A DNA stretch of 26,766 bases from an uncultured Oscillospiraceae bacterium. Lineage in GTDB: Bacteria > Bacillota > Clostridia > Oscillospirales > Oscillospiraceae. The translations under genes and the position numbers were made by a program. How positions within the stretch are numbered: the stretch's first letter is position 1; each line of letters opens with the position of its first letter. The notes under the pieces are model-generated. The model made no database searches. It saw only the letters and a program-made list of their open reading frames with translations, and was not told where the DNA came from. Below are positions 24,264 through 26,766 of this stretch, in pieces. Location: positions 1 through 26,766 of the forward strand of contig CAKTIM010000029.1 in NCBI GenBank assembly GCA_934565795.1, read 5' to 3'.

Positions 24264-26555
24264 TCAGTCGCCGCCCATGCCGTAGTAGGGATAGCAGAAG
24301 ATCAGGCTGCCGTTGGGATCATAGCAGCGGAAGGCCCAGTCGTCGGTGACGAGGATGTAACCATCCTGGAAGTTCAGGTTACCGTTCGTGCGCAGCAGCT
24401 CCGTCTGGTAATCGTCCTTTACCAGGATCCTCTGTTCGGAGAAGCCATGGGCGTTGTAGCAGATCAGATAGTCCTGGCCGGTAAAATAGTCCGCTTCGGT
24501 GTAGGCGCTTTCAAAGATGCCGCCCAGGGTATTGAAGTCCAGATCCACCGTCTGGGTCTGTTCGTCGCCCACCACGCAGATCAGCTTGCCCACCCGGTAG
24601 CCATAGGAAGCGCCGGGGAAGCTGCGGCTGCGGCCGTCCGGCATATGGTACAGGGTGACGCCGTCTCCATGGCTGGATTGGATGAAGATACCCTCCCCCT
24701 CGTAATCCCAGTCTGTCGGGATATTGTCAAAGAGCAGCGTGCCCCGGTCGGAGTAAATTTTGGAGGTATCCCCCCGAATCACCCGGAAGCTGTTATCGGC
24801 GCAGTATTTCACGTCGTCGTAGCCCCATTCAAATTCATTGCCGAAGCGATCCACGATGAAATCCCGGCCGCTGTCAACGGCCTCAATGCGGTACAGGCCG
24901 CCGGGGAGGCACAGGATGCCGTAGTGCCCCAGGGAGGGATCGACCAGGGGCGTCAGATCATGCCGATACAGCGTGGCGTTGTAGCTGATGTCGCACTGGA
25001 AGATCACGTTTTCGTCCAGCCCCAGGTAGTTGTCCGATTCCAGCAGAATCTGGCCGTCCTTTAAGATGGCGTACCGGGTGAGGCCGGTTTGAAAATAGTC
25101 GTCGGAAAGCTCCATGCAGGCGGCCAGCTCTCCGTAGATGCCGGAGGGCAGATAAACCTTGCCGTCCACGGTGAAATCGGCCTGGGTCATCAGCAGGTTC
25201 AGCTGAATGTCGAATACGTCAAACTCCGTCATGTCCTCATTACGGATGCCCAGGAACAGGTCGCCAATGGAATAGAACTGGAGATAGCACAGGCCGGAGG
25301 CACGGCTGCCGTCCTTGGCCACATAGCCGGTCTTGCCGTCCTGGTCGGTCACCACCCAAAAATAGTCGCCGCCGGGGGCGTAATCGACGGTGGTGCGCAG
25401 GATGGAGGTGAAGATGGGATCGGTGATCAGCTCGCCCTTGTGGGTGTAGAAGCCCTGAAGGCTGCCCAGGGGATACTCGTAAAGGGTGTCTTCATATTCT
25501 GTATTGGCAAAATATTCAGTGCCCTTGTAGGGATAGATATTGCCATAGTCACTGCGCGGCTCGAAAACGTCGTGGCGGCAGTCAAATTCGGTGAACTGTG
25601 CCGGCTGGCCGTTGTTGGGAACGTAATTCGAGTAGTCCGCGATCACGTTTGCGCCGCTCTCCGGGGCCTCTCCGGCGGCGTAGACGGGCACATAGCCCTC
25701 CAGCTCCAGCAGCCGCTGGCCTGCCTCGCTCACCAGCCAGTCAAAGAGAATCCGCTGGGGGGAGCCTTCCGGCGCGTCGGCGGAAATGCAGGTATAGTAG
25801 CCGTTGATAAAGGGATAGCTTTCATCCTGAAGAGAAGCCGGACTGGGCGTCACGCCGTCCACCTGCAAAATTTTCAGCCCTGAGGCCATCTGCATGTCGG
25901 CGGCATAGTAATATACGGTGTAGCCGATGGCGCTGGCGGAATTGTCGTAATTCCGCACTGCCTCGATCAGCTCGGCCATTCCGCCGGGCATCATGGCAGT
26001 GGGTACCTCCGCCATGGGGATGCCGTCCATCACCAGCTTTTCCATCATCACCTGGCTGCCTGCCGTGGTGTTGCGCTGGAAGGCCTCGATGGGGCAGTCC
26101 TCGCCGCCCACCTCCGCCCAGTTGGTGATCTGGCCGGAATAGATGCCCTGAAGCTGCTGGATGGTCAGCGAATCCACCGGGTTATCCTCGTTCACCACGA
26201 ACACCAGCGCCTCCTTGGCGATCTGCTGCATCTCGCAGCGGAAGCCGTTTTCCAGCATTTCGTCGAATACCTGGCTCTTCGGCTCGGCGGCAATGACGAT
26301 GTCGCAGTATCCTTCCATCAGATTGAGAAAGGACTGGGTGGTGCGGTTGAACGAGACCAGAGAGGCAGCGTCCTCCCGGCTCAGCCCCAGCAGAGCGCTG
26401 GCAATTCCCGCCCCCAGCGGCGTCAGAGAGGTGGAGCCGTCCATCCTGGGGAAGTTTTCCTGGGTAAAGCGGAAGGCACCCTCCGCCCCGGCCCCCAGCG
26501 GCAGCACCCCCGCCAGCAGAACCAGTACCAGAGCCAGACAGGCCAATCGTTTCAT
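24264..26555 (-). CDS. Exported PstS-like binding protein fused to WG-repeat/propeller-like region
   Basis: This 763-residue protein has a signal peptide (about 1-24, cleavage near AGA-EG) and no lipobox. Residues about 28-295 resemble a PstS-type phosphate-binding domain: MDGSTSL at 38-44, DIVIAAEP near 85-92, FQRNTTAGSQ at 159-168 and SAIGYTVYYY at 207-216. Residues about 330-763 contain repeated beta units that resemble degenerate WG repeats, for example LGSLQGFYTHKGELITDPIF and DGKTGYVAKDG, and may form a propeller. No PstC, PstA or PstB gene adjoins, so a sensor or scavenger role is as likely as transport. The ligand is unproven. It has its own promoter and terminator. Confidence 0.85.
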   Translation of the reverse strand: MKRLACLALVLVLLAGVLPLGAGAEGAFRFTQENFPRMDGSTSLTPLGAGIASALLGLSREDAASLVSFNRTTQSFLNLMEGYCDIVIAAEPKSQVFDEMLENGFRCEMQQIAKEALVFVVNEDNPVDSLTIQQLQGIYSGQITNWAEVGGEDCPIEAFQRNTTAGSQVMMEKLVMDGIPMAEVPTAMMPGGMAELIEAVRNYDNSASAIGYTVYYYAADMQMASGLKILQVDGVTPSPASLQDESYPFINGYYTCISADAPEGSPQRILFDWLVSEAGQRLLELEGYVPVYAAGEAPESGANVIADYSNYVPNNGQPAQFTEFDCRHDVFEPRSDYGNIYPYKGTEYFANTEYEDTLYEYPLGSLQGFYTHKGELITDPIFTSILRTTVDYAPGGDYFWVVTDQDGKTGYVAKDGSRASGLCYLQFYSIGDLFLGIRNEDMTEFDVFDIQLNLLMTQADFTVDGKVYLPSGIYGELAACMELSDDYFQTGLTRYAILKDGQILLESDNYLGLDENVIFQCDISYNATLYRHDLTPLVDPSLGHYGILCLPGGLYRIEAVDSGRDFIVDRFGNEFEWGYDDVKYCADNSFRVIRGDTSKIYSDRGTLLFDNIPTDWDYEGEGIFIQSSHGDGVTLYHMPDGRSRSFPGASYGYRVGKLICVVGDEQTQTVDLDFNTLGGIFESAYTEADYFTGQDYLICYNAHGFSEQRILVKDDYQTELLRTNGNLNFQDGYILVTDDWAFRCYDPNGSLIFCYPYYGMGGD

Positions 26556-26585
26556 AAAGCAGTCCTCCTTCGGTGTGATGCCCCC

Positions 26586-26594
26586 ATTATATCA
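26586..26594 (-). promoter_or_regulatory. Extended -10 promoter for the PstS-like fusion gene
   Basis: On the minus strand TGATATAAT gives a perfect TATAAT (26591-26586) with a TG extended -10. The -35 region is poor (about TGGTAA at 18-base spacing). The Shine-Dalgarno GGAGG follows before the ATG at 26555. Confidence 0.65.
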
Positions 26595-26651
26595 TACCGG
26601 GATGCTAAATTACCAGAGGATTTCGCAGATTTATAAATTCTTAAGAGTTGC

Positions 26652-26675
26652 AAAAACCTCCCCAAAAGGGGGAGG
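26652..26675 (-). terminator. Intrinsic terminator of an unseen upstream minus-strand unit
   Basis: On the minus strand CCTCCCC pairs with GGGGAGG around a short TTTT-containing loop, followed by TTTTTGC. It would stop transcripts entering from beyond 26766 before they reach the gene at 26555. No gene supporting it is visible in the window. Confidence 0.65.
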
Positions 26676-26689
26676 CCGGCGCAAAATAT

Positions 26690-26766
26690 TAGGGTGTATC
26701 TGAAAACCCAAACATCATATATAAATTGCACAAAATCCAAAAATGCAGTAGAATAAAAGAAAAAAG
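26690..26766. mobile_element. AT-rich window end, possible insertion sequence terminus
   Basis: Base composition drops sharply at about 26680-26690. AGGGTGTATCTGAAAA at 26691-26706 looks like a transposon-type end. Inside it, on the plus strand, TTGCAC (26726-26731), 17 bases and TAGAAT (26749-26754) could be a promoter reading out of the window. No transposase is visible. Minus-strand frames here are short and not convincing as coding. Confidence 0.3.

Noticed and set aside
26552..26740. 62-codon minus-strand frame at the window end
   Set aside because: It spans a terminator and the promoter of the next gene, with no Shine-Dalgarno and no family likeness.
26689..26766. Minus-strand frame entering from the window edge and stopping at 26689
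   Set aside because: It would end just before a terminator, but it is short, very AT-rich and hydrophobic by composition, so coding cannot be supported.

Overview
The window looks like a chromosomal segment from a GC-rich member of the Firmicutes, class Clostridia, probably near the Oscillospirales/Oscillospiraceae. This is inferred from the S10-spc-alpha ribosomal gene order, the map-KOW-infA arrangement, zinc-type S14 and L36, strong AGGAGG ribosome binding sites, and class-typical secreted proteins. No 16S gene is present, so the genus is not called.

Positions 1-14542 (+) hold one long ribosomal superoperon. It runs from the C-terminus of L3 through L4-L23-L2-S19-L22-S3-L16-L29-S17-L14-L24-L5-S14-S8-L6-L18-S5-L30-L15-SecY-Adk-Map-KOW protein-IF1-L36-S13-S11-S4-RpoA-L17 and ends at an intrinsic-type hairpin. 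Genes are tightly packed, with overlapping stop/start codons or a TAAGGAGG stop/Shine-Dalgarno junction. Only two internal gaps stand out, before rpsH and before rpoA. Both contain hairpins that share an arm and so exclude one another. The cluster supplies ribosome parts, the Sec translocon, adenylate kinase, methionine aminopeptidase, IF1 and the RNA polymerase alpha subunit.

Positions 14543-17735 (+) hold two single-gene units. The first is a secreted cysteine-rich protein of unknown function with its own consensus promoter. The second is the ribosome-associated GTPase TypA/BipA with its own promoter.

Positions 17739-26594 (-) point the other way and meet typA at two back-to-back hairpin terminators. 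Read on the minus strand there are two transcription units. The first is a single gene (24264-26555) encoding an exported protein that joins a PstS-like ligand-binding domain to a long degenerate WG-repeat/propeller-like region. The second (24126 to 17829) is a U32-family (RlhA-like) protein, Maf, MreC, MreD and PBP2. This is a cell elongation cluster that lacks mreB at its usual place.

The last ~75 bases (26690-26766) are abruptly AT-rich and may be the end of an insertion sequence. I see no CRISPR array, tRNA, rRNA, prophage or complete mobile element. The least explained items are the Cys-rich secreted protein, the PstS/propeller fusion, the two switch-like intergenic RNAs and the basic N-terminal extension on MreD.
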